A stretch of DNA of 64,000 nt from Cunninghamia lanceolata (GCA_027924645.1 BSBN01000213.1:36024501-36088500), one strand, 5' to 3'; positions 1 through 12,750 are shown, counted from the first letter of the stretch. Notes: generated by a model from the letters alone, not told the origin. Translations and numbers: made by a program.

Positions 1-117
1 CATGGGCCTTGTTCCTAGTGCTTAGTTGTTTTATGTTTTCCTATGGATGTATTTACAATATATGATGTCAAGTGGAAGAATGTTAGGATTATGGTGACAT
101 CAACCTTGTAAATCCTA

Positions 118-358
118 AGGAATTCGACAGAATGTTTGAGTTTCTTTTTAAAGGCTGGGAAGATACCCTTTCCTAGTCTTCTTTCTAAGCTTTCTGTTAG
201 CTAATTTTTTACTGATAGTTTCTTTTTGTTGTATATCAGCTGTATGTAAGTTGTTTGTGGTGGTTCTTGCTCTTTTTGTCTTCTGAGCCTTTTTTGCCCT
301 TTTTGGGTTCTGCTTTGTAAGGGTTCGGCCCCTAGTTTTGCCACCTTATACTATCAAA
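118..358 (+). mobile_element. 5'-truncated LINE-like fragment with 16-bp target duplication
   Basis: The LTR is broken by 241 bp flanked by an identical 16-bp direct repeat, AACCTTGTAAATCCTA, at 102-117 and 359-374. The insert ends in TATCAAA and contains the tract GGGTTCGGCCCCTAG. The second copy of the same family lies at 58992-59513 on the minus strand and has its own 15-bp target duplication. Long variable target duplications, a common 3' end and different 5' ends are the hallmarks of target-primed reverse transcription. No reverse transcriptase is included, so LINE rather than a SINE-like or retrocopied family is an inference. Confidence 0.7.
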
Positions 359-625
359 AACCTTGTAAATCCTATGTAATTAATTACTCCTATCATTGTT
401 TGTAAATCATTCATAAGAGATGAAGTATTCACCAAACTTAGCGATCTTGTTTTAGCCACATGTTTGATCCTGGTACCCAACAGATGTAGGTTATCTGGGG
501 GGTTGCAGGGGGTACAGATCTGATGGTGGAGATTTTGTTGGCTTGTATTTCCTTAGAAGGCAACCCGTTTTATAAGGATATTGTATTACGGCTATGTATG
601 AGAGTATTACAAGCGGGGTCATCCT

Positions 626-1578
626 ACAATAATGGGTTACAATTTTTTGCCAAACTTGACGTTTAAATCAACATTTTGAACGAAATTTTCACTTTCTGAC
701 ACATATATATGCTAAACCATTAGGAATTTGAAGATGATGTGAACTAGTGATTTGTGAGATTTTGTCTGTAGATTCTAAATATATTTTTTTAAAAAAATTT
801 GGAGTTAAATTGTAAATTTTTTTGCGTCAACTTTGATAACTAGTTTTTAATAGTAAGCAACATTTTTTTAAAGTGATGTGTATTTTGTCACACATAACTT
901 TTTTTCTATAAAGGATAAAATTTTGAATCTTTTGAATTTAGATTGGTAACACCGATATCTAGAGGATGCATTTGGTTTCATAGTGTTTTGTTAAATATTT
1001 TTTTTAATTAAGTTTTGTAGTCAAACCAATTATAATTTAGACATAGGCGTATTATGCCCAACATAACTTTTTCTGTATGTATCATAATTCAATTTTTTGT
1101 TGTTGGAATAAGGACATCAATACCTAGAGGACATGTATTTTTGAGAATTTTTTTTCTCTATTTTCCTATTTTTTCTTATGTGTGAAACAAAGACCTTGAT
1201 GTTCATTGAAAAACCTACATTCACAAGAAATAAAAAATAAATATAATAATCAAATTAAATATATTTAAAATTATACTTTTTGGGAAGCTTATAATAAGTA
1301 CTACATACTTACAAAACATAAATTTTAAATGAATTCATTTGATCCCCCAAAAGGTAAATCAAAAGTGGTTTTTTATCAGCATTTTGATAGGTGTAGAGGA
1401 GACTCCATTATAGGTATGGTTTAAAAATAGCGGGGTTCTATCTAAGGGGGTTTGATCAAACGCTCTCCAATTAAAATCCTTTAAATGGAACCTTTCAAGG
1501 CTTAAATCATTATATTTTCTAAAAATATGTGATTTCAGCAAAAATCAAGATGTCCCAGAAAGTGTAACCCCTTATTGT
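626..1578. mobile_element. MITE-like non-autonomous DNA transposon
   Basis: A roughly 950-bp AT-rich insert interrupts the copia LTR: LTR sequence homologous to the solo LTR runs up to about 625 and resumes after 1578. The two ends are imperfect inverted repeats: ACAATAATGGGTTACA on the left, and on the right the complement reads ACAATAAGGGGTTACA. Weaker inverted similarity continues about 20 bp further in. No coding capacity is visible. Inside there is an imperfect direct repeat of about 80 bp (around 890-975 and 1060-1140), sharing ACATAACTTTTT and CTAGAGGA motifs. I could not recognise a target duplication, so the superfamily is open. Confidence 0.5.
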
Positions 1579-1859
1579 GGCAACACCCAACACTGCTAGA
1601 TTGAAATTTTGAGAGGAGATTGATAGTGTTTTATTGTAAACTCTATTTGAAGTTAATACAGACTGGTGCATCTCTTCTTGTGTGGAGATTTTTCCCAAAA
1701 GGGTTTATTCACGTAAACACTGTGTTATGTGTTTGATCTTTTGTTCTGCTATTTCTTTGTGTTGATTTCCTACTATCTCCATTTTGGTTTTGCACTAGAT
1801 TAATAGTTACATTTGTAATCAATTTTCCATTCTATAGTTGTTCACCTTCATTTCTAACA

Positions 1860-2420
1860 TATAGGTAGTCAATTATTTATCTTTATCATGATAGAAAAAG
1901 ATGATCTAGTGATTGCATCCATCTACATTACATCACTAGGAATAATCCAGATAAAATAAGAATATTGTAATTGTGATAATGTTGGATCTGTAGCCATAAA
2001 TGAAACCAAAGGAATATAACTTTCTTCCACTATGGCAGCCACAAGAGATAAGCCATTTGATGTTTGATTAAATTTTATCAAATTTTAATAACGTTAGACT
2101 CGAGAATGTACTTACAACACTTTTAGGAGAATGAGTTTGAGTGTAAATCATTTGCAACTATGACCATCAATGATGATTGTGACTTGATAAACACATTGAC
2201 ACTATGAAACAATCAAGAATATTCATGAATGAAGCTTGATGCTACATATATAGGTGTTTTTAACTCGACCAAACTAAGGCAATGGAGAGAGAGAGAGAGA
2301 GAGAGAGAGAACTATTGTCTAGGTGTTTTTTAACCCTAACAAATTTTAAACTTTTTCATGTTCTTTAATCATGGTGAGAGGTCTAAATTTTAGGAAATGT
2401 AAGAACTCCTTGAATAGTGC
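1860..2420. repeat. Segment duplicated at 23115-23660
   Basis: About 500 bp beginning near 1890 closely resemble 23115-23660 in the same orientation. Landmarks shared by both are GTGATTGCATCCATCTACA, the run AAATGAAACCAAAGGAATAT, and a purine microsatellite at the same relative place ((GA)n at 2286-2310; (AC)n(AG)n in the other copy). No protein is recognisable. It is either a dispersed repeat or a segmental duplication; the two copies bracket the gypsy element and the pseudogene cluster. Confidence 0.6.
2286..2310. repeat. (GA)n microsatellite
   Basis: Uninterrupted GA dinucleotide run of about 12 units, inside the segment duplicated near 23115. Confidence 0.95.
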
Positions 2421-4331
2421 TTTATAACTAAAAAACCACTTCTCATCATAGACTTTTGAAGCCTCTTAAATCATATTGGTGTTACCCTGTATAGTATTAA
2501 TCATATCCTTTCGCATTGTGCCAAGTCTACTAATGTCCCACATTTGGGTTCATTTCTCATCATTTGAATCAAACAAGAACTAGTCATGAACTAGATATAC
2601 TTCAAGCAAACCATGAGGTGAGGAGGCTTCAGCTAGTATAAACTATGAATTTAATTTGTGGACAAAAAATTCAATGAGCATAGGATCATTTTTGATAGAT
2701 GGAGGTTCATCTTTCTTTGTTTCTAGAGACTCAAAAAATTCTTGATCTAAGGATTGTGAAACAAGAAAATTTGGTTAATCTATACCTTTAGTTTCTTCAG
2801 TGAGACTATCCTTCATGATTGGAAAAGGAAAAATACGAGCATCTTCATCACAGAGAATGTTATCATTTGAATAGTCTCAAGACACCAACTTAGTATGAAG
2901 ATATCATGAAACAACACCTCCCCTTGAACTTCACTTGATTGATTAGTTTTGATTTGTTGCTCTTTTAATCCCTAAAATTTGTTCTCTGTAGTCTCATTAA
3001 GATGTGCCAAACAACAATCAAAATCTAGAGTCATCTGTTTAGTATTTTTCAAAGTGGTGTAGGTTCTTCTTTATCTTCACATGTTGAGGGTACCTTAGGT
3101 GGTGAAGGAAAATAAGATGGAACTTATAGCTTTTCATTGACCCATTGAATGCTTATAATTTTGGTTGTACTCTCTTCAAAACTAGGACCTTTGTTTTGTT
3201 TATTATTGTCAACACTATACACATTACATTCTTCAATATCATTATCCACTTTTTATGTTTTGAATGTTTAGGCTCACTGATAATTAGGCTTTTATAAGAG
3301 TTACTAGGAATATGTATATGATCTTCTTCTTTATCCATTTGTGTTTCATCTAATAAATCAACATTTAAAGAAGCAAGGCATTGCAATGAAAGCACAGTAA
3401 AAGTTTCAAGACAAGAAATTTTAAGAATTAGTTCATCTCTAACCTTTTTCTATGCAATCTCACCTTCAACATCCTCATATTCTAAATGCATATGTGCAGC
3501 AAGAACACTCGATGAATCATCTTGATGTTCCTTGGTTTCAAATTGATCATGGATTTCACTTGTAGCCCCATCATTGACTGAGTGTTCTTCAATGGTGGTA
3601 GAAATAAATATCTCTATTTTGAGAAGGGAAAAATACATAAGTGAAGAATTGTTATCACCTTCTTGCAAGCTGGCCATATCATTAAAAGTTTCTTGAACAA
3701 TTATAATCAGTGGAGTGTAGTACGCTATCCCATTTTCTGATTGGAGAAAAAATGGTCAAGGTTGTTTGAAAAAGTTGTTGCATTTTATGTTGTATCCTCA
3801 CTATTGAAACTATCATGCATATGGTGATTTTCAAGATCATCATCCACTTCTTGTTTAAGAACTTGCCTTTTAGATGTTTTAGTTTCAATTAAAGTTAGAT
3901 TCTTACATATACCATCAAAGATATACATCTTTCTCTTTCATACATGTGTCATTTGATGAATCAACATTAAGGGAAGTATTGCATGATGATGAGCACATGA
4001 GATAAATTTTATGACAAGGAATTTCAAGGGTGGAATCATTGGTAACCTTTTTTTGTGAATTCTCATCCTCATTTCTTGGTTGTATGTGCATTGGGATAGA
4101 AATTTCCCTTGATTTATCCTCATATCTTTTAGCCACTTGGTCATGGGACATTTTGTCAAAAAATTGTCTATCTTCGATATTTTCTTTTGGATTAGTATCA
4201 TTGTACTCATTATGTAGATGATATGTCCTAGCATAGAATTTTACATGTACTATTGTCTTAGTAACACTTGTGTCTTTGAATGTATGAGTCTTTTTCGACA
4301 CAAGTTCATCTTTCTTAATGTGGTAGGAATC
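2421..4331 (-). pseudogene. Degenerate coding-like tract of unknown origin
   Basis: The minus strand holds a chain of broken reading frames (main pieces 4301-3915, 3888-3682, 3677-3450 and 3395-3153) rich in Asp, Glu, His, Ser and Lys, with no domain I recognise. Its composition resembles the acidic, low-complexity frames downstream of gag in the non-autonomous Ty3 element at 52834-54462, so it may be the remains of a similar retroelement. The gypsy element at 4337 inserted into this tract. The stretch 2421-3150 has no frame worth naming. Confidence 0.3.
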
Positions 4332-4336
4332 ATCAT
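4332..4336. repeat. Target-site duplication ATCAT (left)
   Basis: ATCAT directly precedes the left LTR and is repeated exactly at 17427-17431 after the right LTR. A 5-bp duplication is the expected footprint of LTR-retrotransposon integrase. Confidence 0.9.
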
Positions 4337-5626
4337 TGATAGGTTGTTGTTAAACATAATACTTTAGCTGAAAATGTATCTGTTTTATCGATCGAGTTGT
4401 GTCCAAGGTTGTATGCAATAGGAGGGAAATTCAGACATCTTGGCTTAGCAACAATTTTCTAGATTTTTATTTTTAAGAAAAGCCTTTATAAAGTAAATCT
4501 AACTACAAGCATGGAAACTTAAACATAAGAAGAATCTTTGAATGCAATTGAAATTCCTAAAAATAACTCATTTTAATCTATGAACTAAAAGAAACACTTT
4601 AATTTGGGAAAGCATAATAGTATCAAATCTAAACTATACTATCAATTCCTACTGAACTATAGAAATTTGAACTATGCAGGAGCTCTGAAATTTCTTAACT
4701 ATGTAACACAGAAGACAAGCTCCAGAACTCTGGAATATTTAAGATGACACACACAAACTGCTAAATTACAATTGCAATTTATACTTCACTGAAAGATATT
4801 AATCACAACACCCTACAAGTTAACCTAATTTTACCACAACACTTCATAACAGAATAACATAGAATAGAATAGAAATGCTACAAAAGATGGTAAACACATT
4901 CATAGAACACAAAATACTTATCTATTTCCTTGGAGTGGCTAACTCTCCGGAATTCTTCTACTAACTCATATCACATTTACCATCAATAGAATGCGATTCA
5001 AGTTTACACAAGCACCATACAGTAATCTATATTGACTCAGAGTAACTTTTGATTCATTTCATTCATAGTATATATCAATTTGAAAAGCAGATAGTTTTTA
5101 TCACTTCTAAAATACTAAAATCTAGGGTGACCCATTATTACCGCCAAAAAGTCTTATAACAACATAACAGAAAAATTAATTGAATAGGTTTATCTTTTTA
5201 ATGCCATAAATAGGGGCTCTGAGTGAAGCTTTGAATGTCTCAAGTGTCTTTGAAATAATAGAAAGATAAATAAACTACCAAATGGATGGGCGGATAGAAA
5301 ATGACTGAAGTCTTTAGTAATGAGTCTCCTAAATTTCCAATGCTCCTAGACTTCTGGTGTTGTTGACTCCCGTTTGTATTAATATCCATCTCCTCCATTC
5401 CATTATATTCAAAACGTGCTAAAGACACAATGGATCTTTCATAAAATCTTGTCAACATTAGTGGTCAAAATCAATCAAATTAGGAGTGAAGATTTATAGA
5501 TTATTCTTTCAAAAATAGACAACTTTTATCATAAGATTAATAAATTGGCATAATGTTTGGGTTGGTTTATTAGCACAAAATGGGTAATTAAGCCACTGCT
5601 AGGATGAGGTTGTTTTTACCTCATCA
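4337..5626 (-). repeat. 3' LTR of the gypsy element
   Basis: About 1290 bp, aligned throughout with 16132-17426. On the minus strand it starts at 5626 with TGATGAGGTAAAAACAACC and ends at 4337. Confidence 0.92.
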
Positions 5627-5640
5627 TTCCTCCCCCACTT
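5627..5640 (-). other. Polypurine tract
   Basis: On the minus strand AAGTGGGGGAGGAA abuts the start of the 3' LTR, the position from which plus-strand DNA synthesis is primed. Confidence 0.85.
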
Positions 5641-6262
5641 AAGAGTGAGCAGGTCCTCCTGCTCTTTGTTGTGACTACTCTCTCTGTCTTTCTATTTCCC
5701 TCTTCTTATTGAGTCCTTCAAATAATGCACTCTGGTCATATACTTCATTTGATTCAGGGTCCTGGTAACCAGGATACTTGATGAACCCTTTATGCAATTT
5801 CACTTTTACTTTCCAGGTTTGAAGGTCTCCACGGGACTATTCTATGGTGACTAGGACTGTAGGTGAAGGTTGGAGGAGTAAAGGAGGCATATACCTCATA
5901 CCTATCCATTTAGTTTTCAACTGCTGCAATATCTCTATCAGTGTTTCTGCTCTTTTCTATGACCATCTCAAATTAGTGGGAGAAATTATTTCCCTTCTTT
6001 TTAAGTACATGGGAAGAGGAGTATATGTGTCCTCACATGCATTCCATGCTCTATCTATTAGCTGGGGTCCATTTATCTTAAAGTCATCAAAATAGATCCT
6101 TAGGCTCTTGTTGTACTTTTCCTTCATAGAATCATATTTCTTTATTCTTTTGAATTGTGTTTTGAAGGCATAAGGCTTATGATATTAATGCCTCATGAGA
6201 AGGCCAACTGTCCTTTTTGCTTACAAATATTCCTTGGTTCTTTCTTGCCAATTGATCTGATT
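5641..6262. other. 3' untranslated spacer of the gypsy element
   Basis: This stretch lies between the extra ORF and the polypurine tract. Short frames on either strand are present, but none extends the ORF convincingly or resembles a known domain. Confidence 0.5.
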
Positions 6263-8570
6263 CTATAGGTTAGATAAAAGGGACGTTAACTGAACCTCTC
6301 CCACAAAGAGATTGATGAAAAAGTCATTGTGTTTCTCTAAAAGTAAATTATGAAGAAAGAATTCACAAAGTAAATTTTGTTGAGCAAGAGGTGAAGTTTT
6401 GAATGTTTCAAAAAACTGTTTGTCATTAGGATCATGGGGCAAGTTGCAAGAGATCCTTAGGAGTTTCCATCTCGGAACTTGTTCATTCAGGAACATGGAG
6501 CATAGTCTTGAGGGTTTTCTACAAGCTAATAATGATTCCCTAATTTTACAAGCCTCTATTTTTCTTCATAGAGTCTATCAAAAGATTCTTTTAATAATAC
6601 CAACTCTTTTTTCAGTCTAGCATTTTCCACCCCAGCCTGCCTCAAGAAGTAGCATCTTTCTATCTATTTCCTTAGAAGAGGAGGGCTATGAACCTAAAAC
6701 CACTCCATGTTGGTAGGCTCAATTTGGATTTCCTTAGTTTCTATGGTTGGTTTAGTTTTCACCTCCTACAGCTCCTATTCTAATTCCACTGTCTGACTGA
6801 TGGCTGCATTCAACTCTTGTTTATGTTTCTCTTGCTTCTCTTGAAAGGATGGGAGGAAATCTGTGAAGTTATCAGTCAACCTTTTTATTTACCCATCCTT
6901 ATCAGATAGGGCTGCTAAATGTCCCTAATTCTTTTCCTCAGACTGTCTTAGCTGGGTCTACAATTTTGAAATGAATTCATCTTTTTGTTGTGATTTGATC
7001 TCAAAATCCCCTACTTTTTGTTCCCAAGATTTATTCAATTGTTGTATAACTTCCTCCTTTTGATCAATGTTTTGTTTTGGCACAAAAACTAGCTCATTAC
7101 TTTGTTTTATCTTATTCTTTAACTGTACAATTTCCTCTTTTACTTTATCCAATTCAATCTTCAACTGACTAGTTTCTACAGTATCTATATTTATTGAGCT
7201 TGGGGGTTCAATTTTTTTTTTGTTTTGACTATACAAATTCTCTTCATTCACTTCTCCTACAAGGCTTTGTTTTACTGTCTCACCCACTTCCCTATTGGCG
7301 ATTGTTGCGTACTCAGCAAACCTGTCTCCACATGAGTGGTTATTTCTACTGCTGATGTATCAACTTGGTTTTGTTCCCCTACCTCTTCTTTTTCCATTTC
7401 AGCTAGGCTAGATTCTTTCAGAGCTTCTTCTTTGTTATTTTTCCCTAGGGTCTCACTAGCACTCGACTGCCTGTCTTGCCTTTTTCTCTTTGGAATAGGT
7501 GGGTGTTCAAATGCAATAGAAAAACTCACATCCATGGCCAGGCATTTACTTCTCCTCGGAGGAGGGGGTCTTTGTAGCCTTTGCTTAGAGCGTTGTTTCC
7601 TCACTCTAGGCGGACTAGTCTTCTGTTCTTCTCCAGAATCAATGATTTCTACATTTCCTTGATTTTTCAGAGTCTCTTCCTAAGGCTCTAGAACATTGTG
7701 TGCCCTAGGAGAATTGCTAATTTCCATAGGGTTTGAGACATTTTCCAGTGCTTCTTCCTCCAGACTCCCTTGGGTTGGCTGAGGCTCAAGAGAAGGTTCC
7801 CTAGGAATTTTTGTGGCTACCCTAGAAGATTCCCCTATCTCAAATTGTTTCATGGGTGTTGGGGTGTCAAATTTCTGAAGGAATTTCTGCCATTTCTTAT
7901 CTGTCTTTCTCCTCTTTAAAACATTATGTTTACAAATTAGGGTGACTAAGCCATGATGTTTGAGAGGGCCAGACCTGACCTTGTATCTTTCAGCCATATT
8001 GAGTAGGGAATTGAACAAGAAGGCAAGAATGTTGATTTTGAGTTCAGGGTTTGTTGCACCATGACGCAAATGAGTGAGCAACTGGAAAGGTGGTCCTACA
8101 ATTGTAGCACATTCACCATCACAGGCGAAGTATTTAATTATCCATGCAACTATTGTTTTCCAAGGTTCTGAGATTGATTTTATTTGAATCCCCTTATTTT
8201 GACCCCTAGGACTTGTGACTAATTGTAGTTGGGGTTCCCCCTCCCGTATGAAAAATTCAATCATTTTCTGATAAGATATATTGGTTTCCTCAGCTAAATT
8301 TATACCTTCATTTGGAAGACCAAAAATTTCAGCAATGGTTTGAGCGCTTACCTTAAATTTATTCCCTCATACTATTGAGTGATCTTCTATAAAGTTCTCA
8401 ACAAATTCTTTGACTAGTCCCAAATGATATCCCTCAAATTTCTTGATGAATTCTAACCACCCTGGTGTTTGGAAGAGCTCTGTGATGTTCTGAAGTGCTA
8501 GTAGTTTCTTTGTAGAGGTAGGCTCTAATTTCCTATTTTCTCCCATGGTGTCACTAATGGAATTGCTCAC
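6263..8570 (-). pseudogene. Extra 3' ORF of gypsy element (plant retroelement protein)
   Basis: One long frame can be followed from the ATG at 8570 through scattered stops to about 6263. The N-terminal part has an aromatic and hydrophobic pattern (LFQTPGWLEFIKKFEGYH, then a VKEFVENF block) resembling the putative plant transposon-protein domain found in many Athila-like elements. The middle part is followed by a basic, Pro/Arg-rich linker near 7600, then a Lys/Glu/Gln-rich coiled coil near 7290-6800. Its place downstream of pol corresponds to the env-like ORF of Athila-type elements, but I see no convincing signal peptide or fusion peptide, so an envelope function is not supported. The coiled-coil tail resembles that at 63247-63748. 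Confidence 0.6.
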
Positions 8571-9211
8571 TGAACGCGTAATGATGGCTAAGATAATTCA
8601 ATGCTTAGCTCACAGTCAGTTGCAACTTGTTGTGCGATATAAACAATGAAGTGAATTTCAAGGAAGGTTAAGTGATATGATGTCTTTCCATAAACCATCA
8701 GCATGCCATCCTGTACCCTTGTCTCATTATTACTTCCTTTATATGTGGGGTTATGGCGCCACTATTTCCTCCATTTGAAATGAGGTCACCACGGATTTCC
8801 AATTTTGGGAAAGAGGGAAACAACATGCCAATTTATTATATCTAAATAATAATTATTGCCTAATTTAAGAATGAAATGTATGTACCTTGTGTTCATAAAT
8901 TGATGCTAATTCATTCCACTTTTGTTAACGAATGAACACATTTATGATTTTCTGAATCATTAATGTGAAATTTTGGATGGGATGGTTAATGATGGTATGG
9001 GCAGATTTATTAATGGGAGTGGTGATGTAGGTGGTTGATGACATAGGTGGACATGATTATTATAATGATTTTCAAATTATCATAATAATAATTAGTTATT
9101 ATGATAGTGAGTGATTTTCCTAAGGAATTCATTTTAATAAATCCTAGGGTATGGAGTTGTCAGATGGTGGAAAATATTATGAGAAGGTGTGGGCTATGAA
9201 TTCTAGAGTAT
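8571..9211. other. Spacer between extra ORF and tandem array
   Basis: AT-rich sequence without coding signal. The part at 8940-9180 has many TAAT and ATTATT runs. It is probably the 5' leader of the extra ORF. Confidence 0.4.
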
Positions 9212-10100
9212 CTATGAAAGGCTAGAAAAATCTAGAGCATCGGTGAAAGGAATGCATCTAAAATGACAAGAACAAAGTTCTGGAGCATTGCTGAAATGAT
9301 GCAACCGGAATAGTCGGAACAAAGTTCCAAAGCATCGTTGAAAGGATGCTGTTGGAACAACAAGAAAAAAGTTCCAGAGCATTGTTAAAAAGGATGCAGC
9401 TGGAACAAACATGAACAAATTCTGAAGCATCATTGAAAGGATGTGATTAGAATACAGGAACAAAGTTCCAGAGCATCATTGAAAAGGATGCGACTGAAAC
9501 AAACACGAACAAATTTTTGGAGCATTGTTGAAAGGATACGACTGGAACAAACACGAACAAAGTTCCAGAGCATCATTGAAAAGGATGTGGCCAGAACGAA
9601 CATGAACAAAGTTCTAGAGCATCATTTGAAAGGATTCCACTAGAATAGTAGGAACAAAGTTCCGAAGCATCAGTGAAAGATGCAACTGAAATGAACATGA
9701 GAAGGAACAAAGTTCTAGAGCATTAGTGTAGGGATGCATTCGAAATGAGCATGAACAAAGTTCTGGAGCATCTTTGAAAGGATGCAGCTGGAATAGTAGT
9801 AACAAAGTTTTGGAGTATCGGTGGAGGATGTGATCGAAATGAACACAAACATGAACAAAGTTTCAGAGCATCAGTGAAGGATGCGACCAAAATGAACATG
9901 AGCAGGAACAAAGTTCCAGAGCATTGGTGTAGGGATGCGTCTAAAATGAGCACGAACAAATTTTTGGAGCATCGTTGAAAGGATGCGGTCGGAATAGCAG
10001 GAACAAAGTGCTGGAGCATCGGTGGAGGATGCGACCGAAATGAACACGAATAGGAACAAAGTTCTGAAGCATCAGTGTAGGATGCACCCAAAATGAACAT
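9212..10100 (-). repeat. Tandem array of about 48-bp units inside the gypsy element
   Basis: Some 17 diverged copies of a unit whose core reads GGAACAAAGTTCCAGAGCAT, followed by a GAAAGGATGCGACTGGAA-like half. Core positions at 9271, 9318 and 9365 give a period of 47-48 bp, lengthening to about 55 bp in places. All minus-strand frames across it (repeats of LCSC and SFQRC peptides) are products of the repeat, not separate genes. Tandem arrays between pol and the 3' LTR are known in Tat/Ogre-type elements. Confidence 0.9.
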
Positions 10101-10228
10101 GATCCTAGCAGGTACTCCTACAAAAATAAAATAAGTCCAACTATATTTTAGACAAATAACTCAAGAATTTACACAACAATTTAGACAAATAACTCACACA
10201 CCTTTTTTTTACCATAGTAGAAATTTAT

Positions 10229-11769
10229 TTATGTATCCCCTGCCAAGGTAGATTGGATACATTTGACTTCGCCTTGTGTTTCTACCATCTTAGTAAACTC
10301 CTCTCTATTTATAGGTTTGTGATAAAGATGCAGTCTATGACCGTTTACTAAAAGTGTTCGAGTTTCTCCATCGATGGGTTTAAGTTGCACTCCTCCGTTT
10401 TGAAATACTTCAGAAATTTTGTAGGGTCCTAACTAGTGAGTCCAAAGTTTTCCTTTGTGATCCTTGTATCTAAAGTCAAATAGTAGTGCCCAATCACCAT
10501 TGTGAAATTTTCTTTCTTTTATATGTCTGTCATGCCATGCCTTTCTCTATTGTTGAATCAGTTTGGTTTGGTGGATGGCTTCTAGGCGAAGTTCGTCAAG
10601 TTCACTAAGTTGGACTTATTTTATCTGGGCTCGGTCAAGGTCTAAGCCTACTTCCATTGTTGTTCTTAGTGTTTGTAATTCGAATTCAATGGGCAAAAGA
10701 GGTTTCTTCCTAAAAACCAATTCGTAGGGAGTGACACCAGTGGTCAATTTCAATGAGTATTGTAGGCCCAAATTGCCTCGTGCAGTTTCCTAGCCCAGTC
10801 TTTCCTTCTTGATGAAACTATTTTCATCAAGATGTTTTCAAGTTCTCTATTTGTTACTTCCACTTGACCATTTGCTTGAGGGTGATAAGGAGATGATTTC
10901 TTATGACTCACTTTGAAATGATCTGTGAAGGTTAATAGAACTTTAGACATGAATTGCGGTCCCTGATCTGTGACAAAAGATTTGGGGGCTCCAAATTTGA
11001 GGAAGATTTTATTATAAAGGAAATCTGCTACTTGTTCCTCTCTAGTGACTTTCAATGCCTAAACTTCTGCCCACTTAGTCAAGTAGTCAATACAAACTAG
11101 GATATATTCTTTGTCTTGAGAGGGTGGATCTATGGGCCTGATAAAGTCTAGTCCCCATTTTTCAAAAGGTTCAAAAAATATTTGCAGTTGAAGAGGCATT
11201 TTGTTGGATGCAGTAGGTCTCCCTACTCATTGACATTCATCGCAATGGTGGACATAGTTTTTAACATCTTTGTGCATGGAGGGCCAGTAGTATCCTGCGC
11301 CTAAGATCTTATGAGAGATTATTTTTGTTGAATAATGACCTCTCGAGGGGTTGTCATGACACGCTCTCAATATGCTATATGTTTCACCTGACCTAACACA
11401 CCGGCGTAAAACTAGATCAGGTATGCTTTTGAATAACTCATTTATCCATTTGAACTGGGCACTTTCTCTGATTAAACTTTTCTTTTGTTTTGATGTAAAG
11501 TCTAGTGGAAATTTAGAGGCAGCTAAATAGTTAGCTATGTTTGCAAACCAAGGTGTTTTAATGGAGATGGCAAATGTATTTTCATCTGGGAATTCATCTT
11601 GAATAGGGTCACACTCTCCGTCATCTTGTTTTATCCTAGATAAAAATTCTTCTACTACGTTAAATTTTCCAAGTTTGTTAATGATGGTTACGTTGAATTC
11701 TTGGAGTAGTAACCATCTGATTATTCTTCCATTCACCATAGGTTTATTCATGAGATACTTAATTGTCAA
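10229..11769 (-). pseudogene. gypsy RNase H end and integrase
   Basis: The frame runs from the end of RNase H (TDHLTIKYL upstream) into the integrase HHCC zinc finger (HDNPSRGHYS ... YVHHCDECQ at about 11360-11230). It continues through the catalytic core, with D in LDFIGPI near 11140, D in FVTDQGPQF near 10960 and E in NGQVEVTNRELE near 10860. After 10750 the C-terminal domain is readable (a KLWTH..GPYKISEVF-like segment near 10420) up to a stop at 10229. Stops at about 11227, 11060 and 10749 break the frame, so the protein is inactive. The DDE residues themselves are still visible. Confidence 0.88.
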
Positions 11770-11847
11770 ATGGTCTGTAAAGATGGTTACCTTGTATCCT
11801 ATAATGTAATGTCAGAATTTGTTGATTGTATGAACTACAGCTAAGAA

Positions 11848-12750
11848 TTATTTCTCTGCAGTGGTGTAATTCCTTTCGGTGGGAGTCAGATTCCTACTTA
11901 TGAAGTATATAGCATATTTCTCTCCATTTTCATCTTCCTGGCCTAAAATCACCCCAATTGCATCATTGGAAGCATTCACGTAGATATGAAATGGAAGGTT
12001 CCTGTTGGGTCCTCGTAACACTGGAGCAGAAGTGAGTTTTTCTTTAATGATGTTTGACATTTCGCAGTTGAGGCAAACTCTACGTCCTTTTGAAGAAGGG
12101 AGAACATAGGAGTTGTGATTGTATTGAAGTTTTCTATGAACCTCTGGTAATATCCAATATGTCCTAAGAAACTATTGACATCTGTTTAGTTTTTCAGGGT
12201 TTCTAGGTTTTGTATCACTTCAATTTTTTTAGGATCTACTTGTATCCCTTCTACTAAGATGTGATGTCCCATCACTATCCCTTGTTCCACCATTATTAGA
12301 CACTTCTCATGACTAAGGGATAGTTAGTGTTCTTCACATCACTGCAAGACTTTTTCTAGATTTTTAAGTGCTTCGAAAAGTAGACCCATATACCATGAAA
12401 TCATCCATGTAGACTTCTACACAATCATTGACAAGTTCAGTGAAGATTGCCAAAACAGTCCTTTGGAATGTTGTAGGAGCATTACATAATCCAAAGGGAA
12501 GGACTCGGTATGCAAACATTCCCCAGGGATAGGTGAAAGTTGTTTTGTCTTGATCTTCAACTGCCACTTGTATTTGATTATATCCGCTGAACCCATCCAA
12601 AAATGAGAAATACTTCTTACCTGCTAAGTTATCTAGGACTCGATCTATGAAGGGTAATGGAAAATAATCCCCATAGATTGCTTTGTTAAGCTCTCTATAA
12701 TCTACACAAACTCTCCATTTCCTATTTTTCTTTGGAACAACCACCAAATG
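11848..12750 (-). pseudogene. gypsy reverse transcriptase and RNase H
   Basis: The fingers and palm begin near 12747 with VVPKKNRKWRVCVDYRELN, followed by FSFLDGFSGYNQI, FGLCNAPTTFQR and the catalytic box YMDD near 12400. RNase H starts near 12060 (FHIYVNASNDAIG, where the usual catalytic Asp of the DAS motif is Asn, then FISRNLTPTERNY). The RT reads clean for about 127 codons and is then broken by stops and frameshifts near 12360 and 12062. Confidence 0.9.

Larger units (their letters stand above)
1..1859 (+). mobile_element. Ty1/copia element, 3' end and 3' LTR with two insertions
   Basis: Bases 1-80 are the last codons and 3' untranslated tail of a copia polyprotein; they match the corresponding end of the second copia element near 46264-46346. 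The LTR starts at 81 with TGTTAGGATTATGG after a purine-rich AAGTGGAAGAA tract, and its end at 1859 reads CATTTCTAACA. The same start and end type occur, on the opposite strand, in the solo LTR at 17789-18565, which fixes the boundaries. Between them the LTR is interrupted by a LINE-like fragment (118-358) and a MITE-like insert (626-1578); removing both leaves roughly 570 bp of LTR. The 5' part of the element lies outside the window. Confidence 0.75.

Noticed and set aside
6263..8570. Viral envelope protein of an endogenous retrovirus
   Set aside because: No signal peptide, furin-like site or transmembrane anchor seen; the domain and coiled coil fit the plant retroelement ORF of unknown function.
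9212..10100. Several overlapping Cys/Ser/Leu-rich ORFs that look like a secreted cysteine-rich protein family
   Set aside because: They are translations of a 48-bp tandem repeat in all frames; periodicity explains the cysteines.
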